Part shown: positions 43,435-53,543 of the stretch, in pieces
How the letters are laid out: each line of letters opens with the position of its first letter
How positions within the stretch are numbered: the first letter of the stretch is position 1
Assembly (NCBI GenBank): GCA_015075175.1
Contig: JABTUV010000002.1
Span: 273,581 to 337,580, forward strand
DNA: 64,000 nucleotides
Source of the DNA: a bacterium
GTDB taxonomy: Bacteria > Hinthialibacterota > Hinthialibacteria > H5-UNCL2
Direction: 5' to 3'
Translations under genes and position numbers: made by a program
The notes under the pieces: generated by a model
Told to the model about the DNA's origin: nothing
The model's input: only the letters and a program-made list of their open reading frames with translations
Databases searched by the model: none

Positions 43435-46400
43435 ATGTCGGCACGGACTTTCGTCCACCTGGAGACCTATTCGCGGCACTCCTTTCCCCGAGGCGTCAGC
43501 AGCCCGGAGGCGCTGGTCCAGACCGCCCGGCAACTGGGTTATGCCAGCCTGGCCCTGACCGATCTGGGCACGCTGGCCGGCCTCATCCCCTTCACCCGCG
43601 CCGCGGAGAGCGCCCAGCTCCACGCCATTCTTGGCGCGACCCTTGTGATCGAGGACCAGCCGCCCGCCCGCCTGGTCCTTTTGGTGGAGAACGACGAGGG
43701 ATACGCCAACCTGCTCGGCCTCCTGCGCCAGACCCGCTGGCACGGACCGCCGACCGTGCCCCTGGCCGCCTTCGAGGGCCGGTCCGCCGGCCTTTTCGCC
43801 ATCCTCGACCTGTCCGCCGGGCGCATTCAACGCTGTCTTGCGACCGCGTCGACCGCCGAGTGCGTCGAGTTCCTGTGGAGGCTGGAGAAGCTGTTCCCGC
43901 GCCACCACTTTCTGCTGGGCTTGCGCGCGGACCTGGCGGGCGACGACGCCTGCAAGGACGCGCTGATCGCGCTGGTGGGCAAGTCCGGACTGCCGCTGGT
44001 AGCCCTGGGCGGAGTGCATTACGCCCGCGCCGAGGAGGCCCTGCTCTACCGCGTCGGCCATGCGCTGGTCAATTTCCGCTCGCTGGACCCCGAGGATCGC
44101 GAAGTCCTTCTGGCCATGCCCGAGGCCGCCGACGTGCTCTTCTCCAGCCGCTCCAGAACCGCCGCCGCTCCGCCCCAGATGCAGCCGCCCCAGGCCATGC
44201 TGGCCGCCTTCTCCGGCTACCAGTCCGCCGTCGATAACACCGCCCGCATCGCCGCCGCCTGCCAATACCTCTTTCCCCTCAAGCGCCGCCGCATGCCTAC
44301 CCTCTCCCTCTCGCGCGGCTACAACGCCGACTCGTATCTCTGGGACCTCGTCAACCGCCGCGCCGAAAAACGCTACGGCGCGCTCGAAGAGCCGGTCAAG
44401 AACCGCCTCTACGCCGAATACCAGTGGATGGTCAAGAGCCGATTGTGCGAAACCCTCCTCATCCTGCATGATCTCGTGCACGAGCTCTACGGCGCCTGGC
44501 CGGTCCTGCGGTTTCTCGATCGCCATCTGACGACCAGCCTGATCGCCTATCTTCTGGGCCTTTCCAACCTGGACCCGGTGGTATGCCGGATTCCGTTCGC
44601 GGACGAGGAGCCTCTGCCCGAAAACGAAGGGCGGGTCGTGCACGCGGCCACGCCGTTCGGAGACTTTCCCAAGCTGCACGCCCACCTGGCGCGGCGCTTC
44701 TCCCTGGAGCACGTGGGCGCGGCGCGTTGCGGGCGCCGCCGCCGCAGAAGGAGGTGGCGACCGCGCTGGCTTGGCTTCAGCGCGTTTACCACGTCGTGCC
44801 GGAACAACCCGACGAAGAAACGCTGCGCGACCTGTTGGCCGAAACGCTGCCCGGCGGCCACCATCTCCTCGTGTCGGGAGATTCGCTCCTATTCACCGCG
44901 CCCACGCGCCCGCAATACGAGTCCGAGAGCTCGCCGCTCTCCCTGCTGCTGCCGGCGGAAGACCTGCCGCAGTTAAACGGATTGTTGCTGTCAGGTGAGC
45001 CGGATCTGCTGGCCAGCCTCCTGTCGCGCGCCCTCGACCACATCCCGCCCGAGCGCCGCAAGGAGCCGCTGCTCCTGGAGGACCCGGCGCACTTCGAGAT
45101 GCTGCGTTCGTGGCCGTGGCTGCCCGCCTCGCTCATGCTGGGCAACCTGGCGGTGCGTGAGAGGGAGATTCTGCCGCTGCTCTGGCTGGTGGCGCCGCAG
45201 GACCTGTGGGGCGTGGCCTACGTGCTGGCCATGCTTTACTGGGCGGGGCGAAGCCGGGCGTTTTTCGCGCAGTTGTCGGCGGCGGCGCTGGCCGCCGTAA
45301 AGCGCGGCGGCATCCGCCAGCCCCCGCGCTGGGAGCGCCGCATGGTGGATTCCTCGCCCGTGGGCGAGCGCCTGCTGGCCGTGCTCCAGGCCACCGGCGG
45401 CTGTCTGCTTTTCCGCGAGCAGGTGGTGGAACTGGTGGGAGTGGTGCGAGGCGCCTCGCGCCAAGCCTCCCAGGATTGGCTGGCGGAGGTGTTCGCCGGC
45501 CAGACCACGTTCAGTTGGGAGCGCCTGCTCTCCGCCCTGCGCGAGGCCGGCTGCTCCGCCGAAGCGGCGACCCAGCTGGAGTCGCACGTGGTGGCGGCGG
45601 CCCCCACGCTGCTGCCGCGCGAGTATTTCCTCTCGTTGGCTGCGGGACTGCTCTCGCTGGCCGCCCTCCGGCATCGGGAACCGCTGGCCTTTGCCTGTGC
45701 GCTGTTGTCGCGCTCCAGCGTGCCTCCGGCGGAGAAGGAGGCCATCGTGCAGGAGCTCATCGACCGGGGCGTGTCGGTCCTGCCGCCCGACGTCAACCGC
45801 AGCGGTCCCCTGGGACGCCCGGAAGGCGGCGCCCTTCGCCTGGGTCTCCTGGACGTCTTGCAGATCGGCGAGAAAATTTCCGGCGCCATCCTGGCGGAGC
45901 GCGAGCACGGCCCCTATGCCTCGCTCCTGGACTTCTGCTCCCGCCTGGACCGCAAGCTGGTCAACCAACGCGCCGTGGAAAACCTGGTCTTGTGCGGCGC
46001 CTTCGACAGCTTCGGCCTCTACCGCGCCGAACTGCTCTCCTCCATCGACCGCGTGGAGGAGGAGGCCGAGCGCCCCGAGCTCCTGGAAGAGCCCGGCCAG
46101 TTGTTGCTCGCCCCCCTCGCCAAAGAGCCGCCCCCGCCCTTTCTGGCGGATGTCCAGTTCGACGAGTTCTCCCCCCGCGATCTCCTGGACAGTGAACAGG
46201 AACGGCTCGGCTTCGCCGTATCCACCCATCTCCTGCGCGGCTACGACGAAATCTTCTCCGAGGCCGATCTCTCCGACCTGGCTCATCCCGAGCGCTACGA
46301 CGACAGCGAAATCGTTGCGCTGGGCTACCTGGGACGGACGGTCGATCTCTCGCCGGTGGGACGGTCGCTGTGCGCCGGCATTTTCTTTGACGGGCGGCGA

Positions 46401-46835
46401 CGCTTCACCTTTCTATCCAACCCCTCGCTGATTTCCGAGCCGCCGCGGGGAGTGCAGTTGGTGCGCGCCGTGCGCGGCAACCTGGGGCACGAGCCGGCCT
46501 GCTCGACCCGTCGCGGATGCCTGAAGATACTCAACCTGGAGTCGGTGGGCGAAATCCGGGAGCGGCTGGCGCAGGCGCCGTTTCTCTCCCTGCGGATGGA
46601 GGGCAAAGTCGACTGGGGGCGCCTGGAGGAGGTGCTGGTCCGCTTCCGGCTCATGCGCGAAATGCCCGTAGGCTGCCGGCTGCGGCTGCCCGCCGAGGTT
46701 GCCGGCCAGCGCGGCGCCCGCCGCTTTGCGACGCTTAACGTCATTCCCACGCGCATCCTCCTGGACGCCGTGTCAGCCCTGGATTTCGTCGCCGACGCCG
46801 CCTTCACCGACGCTTCCGGCGCGCCACTGCGATGA
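43435..46835 (+). CDS. DnaE-like protein with degenerate PHP and polymerase active sites (one frameshift)
   Basis: About 1,133 codons. The N-terminus FVHLETYSRHSFPRG and LALTDLGTLAG aligns with the PHP start of DNA polymerase III alpha, but HxH and LTDHG are changed, so the metal site is lost. LVALGGVHYARAEEALLYRV, YLWDLVNRRAEKRYG and FLDRHLTTSLIAYLLGLSNLDPV mark the palm, yet the PDIDIDF catalytic aspartates are missing. The C-terminal fingers and OB region are recognisable (CLLFREQVVELVGVVRGAS, RGVSVLPPDVNRSGP, GPYASLLDFCSRLD, KLVNQRAVENLVLCGAFDSFG). A one-base shift near 44728 separates two segments. It looks like a non-catalytic DnaE paralogue, perhaps structural in repair or replication. 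It overlaps prmC (ATGA). Confidence 0.8.
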
Positions 46836-47734
46836 CCGCCGTCCCGCCCTCGCCGCGAACCCTCCTGGAGTATCTTCAAAAAGCGACCGGGTTTCTGGCG
46901 GAACGCGAGGTCGAGTCGCCGCGCCTATCCGCCGAGCTCTTGCTCGCCGATCTCCTGGGAGCCTCCCGCCTGGACCTCTACCTGCGCTTCGAGGAGGTCC
47001 TTTCGCCCGGCGTGGTCGAGGCATATCGCGAGCGCCTGCGCCGCCGCGCCCGCCATGAACCGCTCCCGTACATCATCGGCAAGCGCGAGTTTTACGGCCG
47101 GCAGTTTCACGTCACCCCAGCCGTGCTCATCCCGCGCCCCGAGACCGAGCACCTGGTGGAAGTCGCCTTGACCCACATGCGCGCCTCGCCCCCCGGCGTT
47201 ATAATGGACGTGGGGACGGGCAGCGGCGTCCTGGCGGGGACGCTGCTGTGCGAATGCCCCGAGTGGCGCGGCCTGGCGACCGACACCAGCCGCGAGGCGC
47301 TGGCAGTCGCCCGGGAGAACGCCCGGCGCCTTGGAGTCGCCGACCGGCTTGAGTTTCGCGAGGGCAGCTTGTATACGTGTCTATTGCCGGGGGAGAATTT
47401 CGCCGTCATCGTAGCCAATCCGCCCTACATTCGTAATGACGAGTGGGACGACCTTCCCAGGCAGGTGCGGGACTTCGAGCCGGCGGCGGCGTTGCGGGGC
47501 GGGGCGGATGGGATGGACGTGTTGCGTCCCCTCATCCTGGAAGCTCCCAGCTACTTGGCGGCAGGTGGAATTCTGGCCGTGGAATTGGGCGAGACTCAGG
47601 GGGCGGCGGTTTTGCAGTTGGCCGGCTCGACCGGACTGGCGGACGCGCGCGTCCTCCATGACCTGGCCGGCAAGCCGAGAGTCTTGGTCGCGCACGCGGG
47701 ACAGTCGCCGGCTGGGCGCGAGGACGGGCCGTAG
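46832..47734 (+). CDS. prmC: peptide chain release factor N5-glutamine methyltransferase
   Basis: A 300-residue protein that methylates the GGQ glutamine of release factors RF1 and RF2 using S-adenosylmethionine. The N-terminal helical domain covers residues 1-85 (SAELLLADLLGASRLDLYL). The substrate loop motif FYGRQFHVTPAVLIPRPETE, the SAM loop DVGTGSGVLAG and the catalytic NPPYI at about residues 193-197 are all intact. The start overlaps the DnaE-like stop (ATGA). Confidence 0.95.
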   Translation: MTAVPPSPRTLLEYLQKATGFLAEREVESPRLSAELLLADLLGASRLDLYLRFEEVLSPGVVEAYRERLRRRARHEPLPYIIGKREFYGRQFHVTPAVLIPRPETEHLVEVALTHMRASPPGVIMDVGTGSGVLAGTLLCECPEWRGLATDTSREALAVARENARRLGVADRLEFREGSLYTCLLPGENFAVIVANPPYIRNDEWDDLPRQVRDFEPAAALRGGADGMDVLRPLILEAPSYLAAGGILAVELGETQGAAVLQLAGSTGLADARVLHDLAGKPRVLVAHAGQSPAGREDGP

Positions 47735-47790
47735 CGCGACCGGCGTGCATCAAAATCGGCGCCTGTTCTCAAAAACGGGCACTGACAGAG

Positions 47791-47965
47791 TTGCGAAAGA
47801 AAGAAAAACCGAGTCCTCGAGTAGCGGCGCGCCGGAACCGCATCGTGAAGTGTGAAATGTAACTTCGCGCCGCGTATCGAGAGGACGGCTCGATGCGCCC
47901 AGGCCGCCTTCAGAGCCGACTTGGTTTCTTGTCCTCTATGGGTGAGGCGAAGTCTTGTGAGGGAC
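47791..47965. repeat. hairpin repeat, copy B
   Basis: It matches copy A (8076-8250) over about 175 bases: AGAAAGAAAAACCGAGTCCT, CGAGTAGCGGCGCGCC, CGCGCCGCGTATCGAGAGGAC and GGGTGAGGCGAAG. It lies between prmC and murA. Downstream at 48044-48058 AAATGGGTGACAGTCCC, also seen near 5144-5160, may be another short repeat. No gene lies in 47735-48086. Confidence 0.7.
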
Positions 47966-48086
47966 TGTCCCTCGGAGAGGAGCAGGGACGGGCGCCCATT
48001 TCCGCCAGCGGGCCGAACCGTTCCACGCTGATTCTCGCGGCGCAAATGGGTGACAGTCCCGGACTGACCACGAAAGGAATGGCAGC

Positions 48087-49382
48087 ATGGATCGCATTCT
48101 GGTCAACGGCGGCGTCCGCCTGAAGGGCGAAGTGAAGATCAGCGGGGCCAAGAACGCCGCCCTTCCCATCATGGCTGCGTCCATCCTGTGCGACGGCCCG
48201 GTGGGCTCGGCAACGTTCCTGGCTGGACGACATCGTGGGCATGGAACGGCTTCTGTGCAGCCTGGGGGTCGAGGTGCGGGGACGCGACGGGGCCGCATGA
48301 CCATCTCGCCCCAGACCCTGCGCTGGCAGGAGGCGCCCTACGACCTGGTGCGCAAGATGCGCGCCAGCTTCTTCGTCCTGGGTCCCCTGGTAGGCAAGTA
48401 CGGGCACGCGCGCGTCTCCATGCCCGGCGGCTGCGCCATCGGCACGCGCCCCGTGGACATTCATCTGAAAGCGCTCTCCGAGCTGGGCGTGGAGCTGCGC
48501 GTCGAGCACGGCTACGTCGAGGCCGAAACCCTCACCGGCCGCGTGCTGGGCAACCGGGTGGTGCTGGAGTTTCCCAGCGTGGGAGCGACCGAGAACGCCT
48601 TGATGGCAGCCGTTCTCGCCAAGGGCACGAGCGAGCTGTGCAACGTGGCGCGCGAGCCGGAAATCGCGGACCTGGCCGATTTTCTCAACAGTTGCGGGGC
48701 GAAAATCCACGGCCAAGGCACGGATACGCTCGTCATCGAGGGCGTGGACCGGCTCTCGGGCGGAACCTACAGCATCATTCCCGACCGCATCGAGGCGGGA
48801 ACGCTGGCGATCGCCGCCGCCTTGACGCGCGGCAACGTGCGCCTCGTGGGCGCCGTCGCCGACCACATGCGCGCCCTCATCGACCGCCTGCGGGAGGCCG
48901 GCGTCGCCGTCATGGAGGAGCCGGACGCCCTGCACGTCATCGGCCCCGACGAACTGGTGGCCATTGATGAAGTGACGACCCGTCCCTATCCCGGCTTTCC
49001 CACCGACATGCAGGCGCAGCTGATGGCGCTCCTCTCCATCGCCAAGGGCACGAGCGTGATCAAAGAGACCATCTTCGAGAATCGCTTCATGCACACGAGC
49101 GAATTGTGCCGCATGGGCGCGGACATCTCGGTGGATGGGGCCTGCGCGGTCGTGCGGGGTGTCCCCAAACTATCAGGGTCGCCGGTGATGGCGTCCGACC
49201 TGCGGGCCAGCGCCGCTCTGGTCCTGGCGGGACTGGTCGCCGAGGGCGAGACGGAAATCCTGCGCGTCTACCATCTGGACCGCGGCTATGAACGGTTGGA
49301 CGCCAAGCTGGCCGGCCTGGGCGCCCGGGTGCGGCGCGTCTCCGGCAAGGCCAACGGCCACATGGCCGCGGTGGTTCCCTGA
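48087..49382 (+). CDS. murA: UDP-N-acetylglucosamine 1-carboxyvinyltransferase (frameshifted segment)
   Basis: A 431-codon gene for the first committed step of peptidoglycan synthesis, transferring enolpyruvate from PEP to UDP-GlcNAc. The start [34 protein letters not shown] is canonical. Between about 48205 and 48297 the frame is shifted; the expected [20 protein letters not shown] appears in another frame, then the normal frame resumes at MTISPQTL. The active-site Cys loop [12 protein letters not shown] and the C-terminal half are intact ([33 protein letters not shown]). MurA is essential, so the shifts are probably sequence errors. Confidence 0.92.
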   Translation: MDRILVNGGVRLKGEVKISGAKNAALPIMAASILCDGPVGSATFLAGRHRGHGTASVQPGGRGAGTRRGRMTISPQTLRWQEAPYDLVRKMRASFFVLGPLVGKYGHARVSMPGGCAIGTRPVDIHLKALSELGVELRVEHGYVEAETLTGRVLGNRVVLEFPSVGATENALMAAVLAKGTSELCNVAREPEIADLADFLNSCGAKIHGQGTDTLVIEGVDRLSGGTYSIIPDRIEAGTLAIAAALTRGNVRLVGAVADHMRALIDRLREAGVAVMEEPDALHVIGPDELVAIDEVTTRPYPGFPTDMQAQLMALLSIAKGTSVIKETIFENRFMHTSELCRMGADISVDGACAVVRGVPKLSGSPVMASDLRASAALVLAGLVAEGETEILRVYHLDRGYERLDAKLAGLGARVRRVSGKANGHMAAVVP

Positions 49383-49444
49383 ACCGCGGCATTGCGAGTC
49401 CAGGGTTCCCACCGACAGGGCCTTATAATAATAGAGGAGCCGTC

Positions 49445-50626
49445 ATGCCCGCGGAACGCCCCACGCTCTTCCTGTCTGCGGCGGCTCGCAAGCGGCGGGC
49501 GCGGCTGCATCCGTGGGTATTCTCCAATGAGATCGAGAATCCGCCCATGCTGGAGCCGGGCGGCCTGGTCACGCTGCGGGAAAAGAACCGGCCCGAGCTC
49601 TGGACCGCGTATTATAATCCGCACAGCCTGATCGCGGCGCGCATCCTGGCGCGGGGCGAAGTGGAGATCGACGGCGCCTGGGCGAGCGGGCGCATCCGGC
49701 GCGCGCTTGAGCTGCGGCGGCGGCTGGGACTGGCCCGCGACGCCCTGCGCCTCGTGCACAGCGAAGCCGACGGCCTGCCCGGCCTCATCGTGGACCGATA
49801 CGCCGACGTGCTGGTGCTCGAGTCGCTGACCGCGGGCATGGACCGCCTCCTGCCGCTCGTGGTGGAGGCGCTGCGTTCCGAGCTGGCTCCGCGCGCCATT
49901 GTGGGACGGCTGGACAGCGAGATGCGCGCGCTGGAGGGCCTGGCGCCTTCGACTACCGCGCTGTGGGGCGAGCTGCCCGGCCGCGTGCGCGTGTCGTGCC
50001 ACGGCACGCCCTTCGACGTGGACGTGGTCGGCGGCCAGAAAACCGGCCTGTTTCTGGACCAGATGGAGAACATTGAGGCGCTGGCCCGATTCGCGCCGGG
50101 CGCGCGGGTGTTGGATGTGTGCTGTTACGCGGGGGCGTGCGCGATTCGGCTGGCGCGGGCGGGCGCGGAGTACGTGCAGGCGCTGGACGTTTCCGTGGCC
50201 GCGCTGGCGTGCGCCCGCGCCAACGCGGAACTGGCGGGCGTTTCGGATCGCATCCACTGGCAGGAGGCGGACGCCTTTCGCGCCCTGCCCGAGCTGGTGC
50301 GCGCGGGCGAGCGCTTCGACGTCGTCCACGTGGATCCGCCCGCCTTCGCCAAGCGTAAAAGGGACCTGCCCGCGGCTCTCTCCGGCTATCGGGAACTCAA
50401 CCGCCGCGCGTTTCGATTGATGCGACCGGGGGGCATTCTGGCTACCTCGACCTGCTCGCATCACGTGACCGCCGAAATGTTCCTGGAGATGCTGTCGCTG
50501 GCGGCGCGGGACGGCGGCCGCCATGCTTCCATCCTGGAGGTCCGCGGCCAGGCCGCCGATCATCCCCCGCTCTTGTCCGCGCCCGAGACGCGCTATCTGA
50601 CGTGCGTGCTTCTGTGCGTGGAGTAG
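49445..50626 (+). CDS. rlmI: 23S rRNA m5C methyltransferase, RlmI type
   Basis: A 393-residue SAM-dependent methyltransferase. An N-terminal PUA domain (residues 1-85, ARKRRARLHPWVFSNEIE) precedes a short linker and the catalytic domain. Signature motifs are GGQKTGLFLDQ, VLDVCCYAGACAI and HVDPPAFAKRKRDL, with the TSTCSHHV cysteine. RlmI methylates C1962 of 23S rRNA in E. coli. The TAG stop is the start of a TAGGGTGCGCACGGCGCACC repeat. The ATG lies 62 bases after murA, with GAGGAG upstream, so the two may be co-transcribed. Confidence 0.92.
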   Translation: MPAERPTLFLSAAARKRRARLHPWVFSNEIENPPMLEPGGLVTLREKNRPELWTAYYNPHSLIAARILARGEVEIDGAWASGRIRRALELRRRLGLARDALRLVHSEADGLPGLIVDRYADVLVLESLTAGMDRLLPLVVEALRSELAPRAIVGRLDSEMRALEGLAPSTTALWGELPGRVRVSCHGTPFDVDVVGGQKTGLFLDQMENIEALARFAPGARVLDVCCYAGACAIRLARAGAEYVQALDVSVAALACARANAELAGVSDRIHWQEADAFRALPELVRAGERFDVVHVDPPAFAKRKRDLPAALSGYRELNRRAFRLMRPGGILATSTCSHHVTAEMFLEMLSLAARDGGRHASILEVRGQAADHPPLLSAPETRYLTCVLLCVE

Positions 50627-50688
50627 GGTGCGCACGGCGCACCACTCTTCTCCGGCGTAAGGCAGTCGGTGCGCGGTGCGCACCCTAC
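50624..50688. repeat. GGTGCGCAC inverted-repeat pair
   Basis: TAGGGTGCGCACGGCGCACC (50624-50643) faces CGGTGCGCGGTGCGCACCCTA (to 50688), like the pair at 6703-6929 but without an insert. It provides the rlmI stop codon. Confidence 0.75.
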
Positions 50689-50693
50689 AGAAA

Positions 50694-50720
50694 AGCGCCC
50701 CGGAGGGCGTCCGGGGCGCT
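50694..50720. terminator. bidirectional terminator between rlmI and pseudopilin 2
   Basis: AGCGCCCCGGA (50694-50704) and TCCGGGGCGCT (50710-50720) form an 11-base-pair stem with a GGGCG loop. AAAA precedes and TCTTCCC follows. It lies between converging genes. Confidence 0.85.
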
Positions 50721-50761
50721 TCTTCCCAACGTCAACGATGACCGCCGGAGGGTCGCCGTCT

Positions 50762-51370
50762 CTACTGGTTCGGCCGAGGATCGCTGGGACCGAAGCGATA
50801 CAGATCCCCGGAACTCATGATGCCGTTGGACGGATCATACTCATTGGTCAGATAAAACTGCTTGAGCGCCTCACTCCACGGATTATTGAGATAGTTGCGC
50901 TCCTCGTCGCCGTCCGGCCCCAGCCCCTGCAAGGCCCACCAGTAAACCTCCCGGGTCAGACCGGTATTGGTAAATCGCACCAGGTTGTACAGACCATCGT
51001 CGGTGAGACGACCGTCGCCCAAGGGGACACACTTGCCGTCGCGATCACGATCGCGGGGACAGACCTCCCAAGGTCGGAACGGGTCCAGCGGGATGCTGGC
51101 GATGTAGCGGACAGGAGTGGAAAGCGGCAGGAACTCGGCGTAGTGAACGCCCCCGACGGCGGGAGGGTAGTCCTGGTGGTCGACGTTGTACGACTCCATG
51201 GCGACGGCCAGGGCCATGTAATCGCTTTGCACGCGGGCGACCTTGGCGCGAATCTGCGCGTGCAGGAAGTTGGGAATCGCGATCGCCGCCAGAATGGCGA
51301 TGATGGCGACCACGATCAGGAGTTCAATCAGCGTGAAGGCCGCTTTTTTGGGATGCCCGATTCTCTTCAT
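50762..51370 (-). CDS. type II secretion/type IV pilus-like pseudopilin, copy 2
   Basis: A 202-residue protein from ATG 51370 (GGGGAG nine bases upstream). The leader MKRIGHPKKA precedes FTLIELLIVVAIIAILAAIA with Glu5, then the shared NFLHAQIRAKVARVQSDY helix. The globular part has YNVDHQDYPP, CPRDRDRDGKC and the C-terminal NGIMSSGDLYRFGPSDPR, closely like copy 1 at 16522-17118. It follows beta-helix gene B2 by 41 bases on the same strand and is probably the third gene of that operon. No secretion-machine genes are nearby. Confidence 0.93.
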   Translation of the reverse strand: MKRIGHPKKAAFTLIELLIVVAIIAILAAIAIPNFLHAQIRAKVARVQSDYMALAVAMESYNVDHQDYPPAVGGVHYAEFLPLSTPVRYIASIPLDPFRPWEVCPRDRDRDGKCVPLGDGRLTDDGLYNLVRFTNTGLTREVYWWALQGLGPDGDEERNYLNNPWSEALKQFYLTNEYDPSNGIMSSGDLYRFGPSDPRPNQ

Positions 51371-51411
51371 GGCGTCATGCTCCCCGTCTCGGCTGCGAGT
51401 AAGATCATCGT

Positions 51412-53511
51412 TCAACGATAGAGTTCCCAGGCGCCGGTGGGGACGGCGCTGCTGACGATCTGGGTGGGGAAGGCGCCGAGGTCGCTGCCGTCGGCGACCA
51501 GGTTACCGCCTACCAACGCGGCGCCCGCGCCGATGGCCGGACTGTTGCTGCGCAGGTGGTAGTCGCGCGCGCCCACGTTCTCAAAGCGCGGATCCGCCGA
51601 CAGGTCCCCCGGCAAGGGGGTGGTCGTGAAGCCCGCATAGTTGGCCCCGCCTACTACCTGGTTGTAGAGCAGGTTGTAGCCGATGGTCCCCGGCGTACCG
51701 GCGGTCAGGTTCAACCCGATGCCCGGATGCAGGGCCACGATGTTGTTGTACACGTGGGCGTTGTTGACGCCGATGAGAATGCCGTTGTTGAGGTTGCTGA
51801 CCAGCGTGTTGTTGAACACGCGGGCGCCCGCGCCGGAGTTTGCCATCGCCGACGCCAGCACGATCCCATAGTTGCGGTTGGCCGCCACGGCGTTGAACGA
51901 GACGATGCAATTGGCGACCGAGCTGGCCGCGCCCACCGTGGACGATTCGGCCAACTGGATGCCGCCGCCGGTCACGGTCGAGGAGGTGAATACTTCGTTC
52001 TGCGTCACGATGGCGCCGGCGGCCGAGACGCGCACGCCCACCCCGTTGCCCATGAACGTGTTGCCCCGGATGCGCGCGTTCGTAGTGAGGGCGGTGCGCA
52101 CGTTGACCGCGTAGGGCGTCGTGTTGAGAAGCAGGTTGTTCTCGACGGCGATCCCGGTGATCGGCTCCAGCGTGGTGCGCAGATAGATGCCGGTGTCGCC
52201 GCTGTTAAGAATCGCGTTGTCGGAAATGACCGCGTCCAAAAGCGCCCCGGTTCCCGGATTCTTCTCCGAGCCGTCCACCAGCATGGCGTTGGTGCGGTAG
52301 TTGCTGATTTCGTTGCCCACCACCTCCAGACCTGGCCCGATGGCGTTCAACCAGAGGCACTCATCCGCGCCCACGCTGGGGCGGATGAACCGGTTGTTGC
52401 GGATGGAGACCTTCTTGCCGGGCGTGGGATTGAGAAAGGCGTCGTCCAGCCGGATGGCGTTGTCCGTACCCTGGCCGTTGTAGCCGATGTCGCGCATGTC
52501 GTTGCCGACGATCTCGACCCCGTCCAGCGTGGCGGTGCCGCCGCCCTCGATCCAGACGCCCGTGTCCTCGATGGCCACGAACAGGTTGTCGCGGATGGAC
52601 AGATCGCGGTACAGGTTGCCGGAACCCAAAAAGAGGGCGTTGCTGGTCTCGGTGTACTGCAGGCCGTTGTTGCGGAAGGTCAGGTTGGTGAACTGGCGCG
52701 GGCCGTCGGGAGTGACGGCGCTCTCCATGCGGAAGCACTCGAAGACGGTGCTGAAGGTGCAGCCCGCGATCAGCACGTTGGCGATGGACTCGTGAAAGAT
52801 GATGCCGCCGCCGTCCGCGTCGGTGGTCTGGGAAGGGTGCCGCTCGGTGTGGAAGTCGCTGTCGCGCACCGTCCAGTTGCCGGAGGCGAAGCCGGCGCCC
52901 AGATAGTCGCGCAGGTTGCCCAGGCACCACATGTTGACGGCGACGTTGATGTTGGTGCTGGGGATGATGGAGAACTTGCATCCGTCCACGAGCAGGCCGT
53001 TGCAGCCCTCGACCATGATCAGACCGCGCCGGAGGTCGGAGGCGGGGCTGTCCGCGTCCAGGAGCGGATTCTTGAACTCGCAGCCCACGAAGGCCAGGTT
53101 GGCCGCGCCGTTCTCGACGTAGATCACTTCACGATGGGTGAAGCCGTCGTCGAAGACGAGATTCTCGAAGGTGACGTTGGCGACCGTGCCCGAGATGCGC
53201 AAGGCCAGCGTCGAAAGCACCGCTTTCTGGGCGGGATTGCCGCTACGGAAGGTCAGGTCGCCGAAGAACAGGATGCGGGTCGCGCCGGCCTCGTTGTAGG
53301 TTCCGGGCGCGAACTGGATCACGTCGCCGCCCACCGAGGCGACGACCGCGGCCTGAAAGGTGGCCTTGGCCCCCGTGGGCGTGTCGGACAGGCCGTCGTT
53401 GGAGTCGTTGCCGTCGGTGCGCACGTAAACCGTCTTGGCGCCGACCGGCCCGCACAGGGAGACGAGCATGACGGCCGCCAGGAGACCGGAAAGAACGGAT
53501 CGAATCTTCAT
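51412..53511 (-). CDS. secreted right-handed beta-helix protein, copy B2
   Basis: A 699-residue protein from ATG 53511 with GGGGAGG upstream. The signal peptide (VLSGLLAAVMLVSLCGPVGA) leads to KTVYVRTDGNDSNDGLSDTPTGAKATF, as in B1. PbH1 rungs fill the protein, and the block LNPTPGKKVSIRNNRFIRPSVGADE is shared with B1 almost word for word. The C-terminal DPRFENVGARDYHLRSNSPAIGAGA...WELYR is also shared. No catalytic residues are evident. It lies 32 bases after A2 and 41 bases before the pseudopilin, one operon. Confidence 0.9.
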   Translation of the reverse strand: MKIRSVLSGLLAAVMLVSLCGPVGAKTVYVRTDGNDSNDGLSDTPTGAKATFQAAVVASVGGDVIQFAPGTYNEAGATRILFFGDLTFRSGNPAQKAVLSTLALRISGTVANVTFENLVFDDGFTHREVIYVENGAANLAFVGCEFKNPLLDADSPASDLRRGLIMVEGCNGLLVDGCKFSIIPSTNINVAVNMWCLGNLRDYLGAGFASGNWTVRDSDFHTERHPSQTTDADGGGIIFHESIANVLIAGCTFSTVFECFRMESAVTPDGPRQFTNLTFRNNGLQYTETSNALFLGSGNLYRDLSIRDNLFVAIEDTGVWIEGGGTATLDGVEIVGNDMRDIGYNGQGTDNAIRLDDAFLNPTPGKKVSIRNNRFIRPSVGADECLWLNAIGPGLEVVGNEISNYRTNAMLVDGSEKNPGTGALLDAVISDNAILNSGDTGIYLRTTLEPITGIAVENNLLLNTTPYAVNVRTALTTNARIRGNTFMGNGVGVRVSAAGAIVTQNEVFTSSTVTGGGIQLAESSTVGAASSVANCIVSFNAVAANRNYGIVLASAMANSGAGARVFNNTLVSNLNNGILIGVNNAHVYNNIVALHPGIGLNLTAGTPGTIGYNLLYNQVVGGANYAGFTTTPLPGDLSADPRFENVGARDYHLRSNSPAIGAGAALVGGNLVADGSDLGAFPTQIVSSAVPTGAWELYR

Positions 53512-53543
53512 GGTGTTGTTACCTCCCCTTCTTGTCGCCGCGC

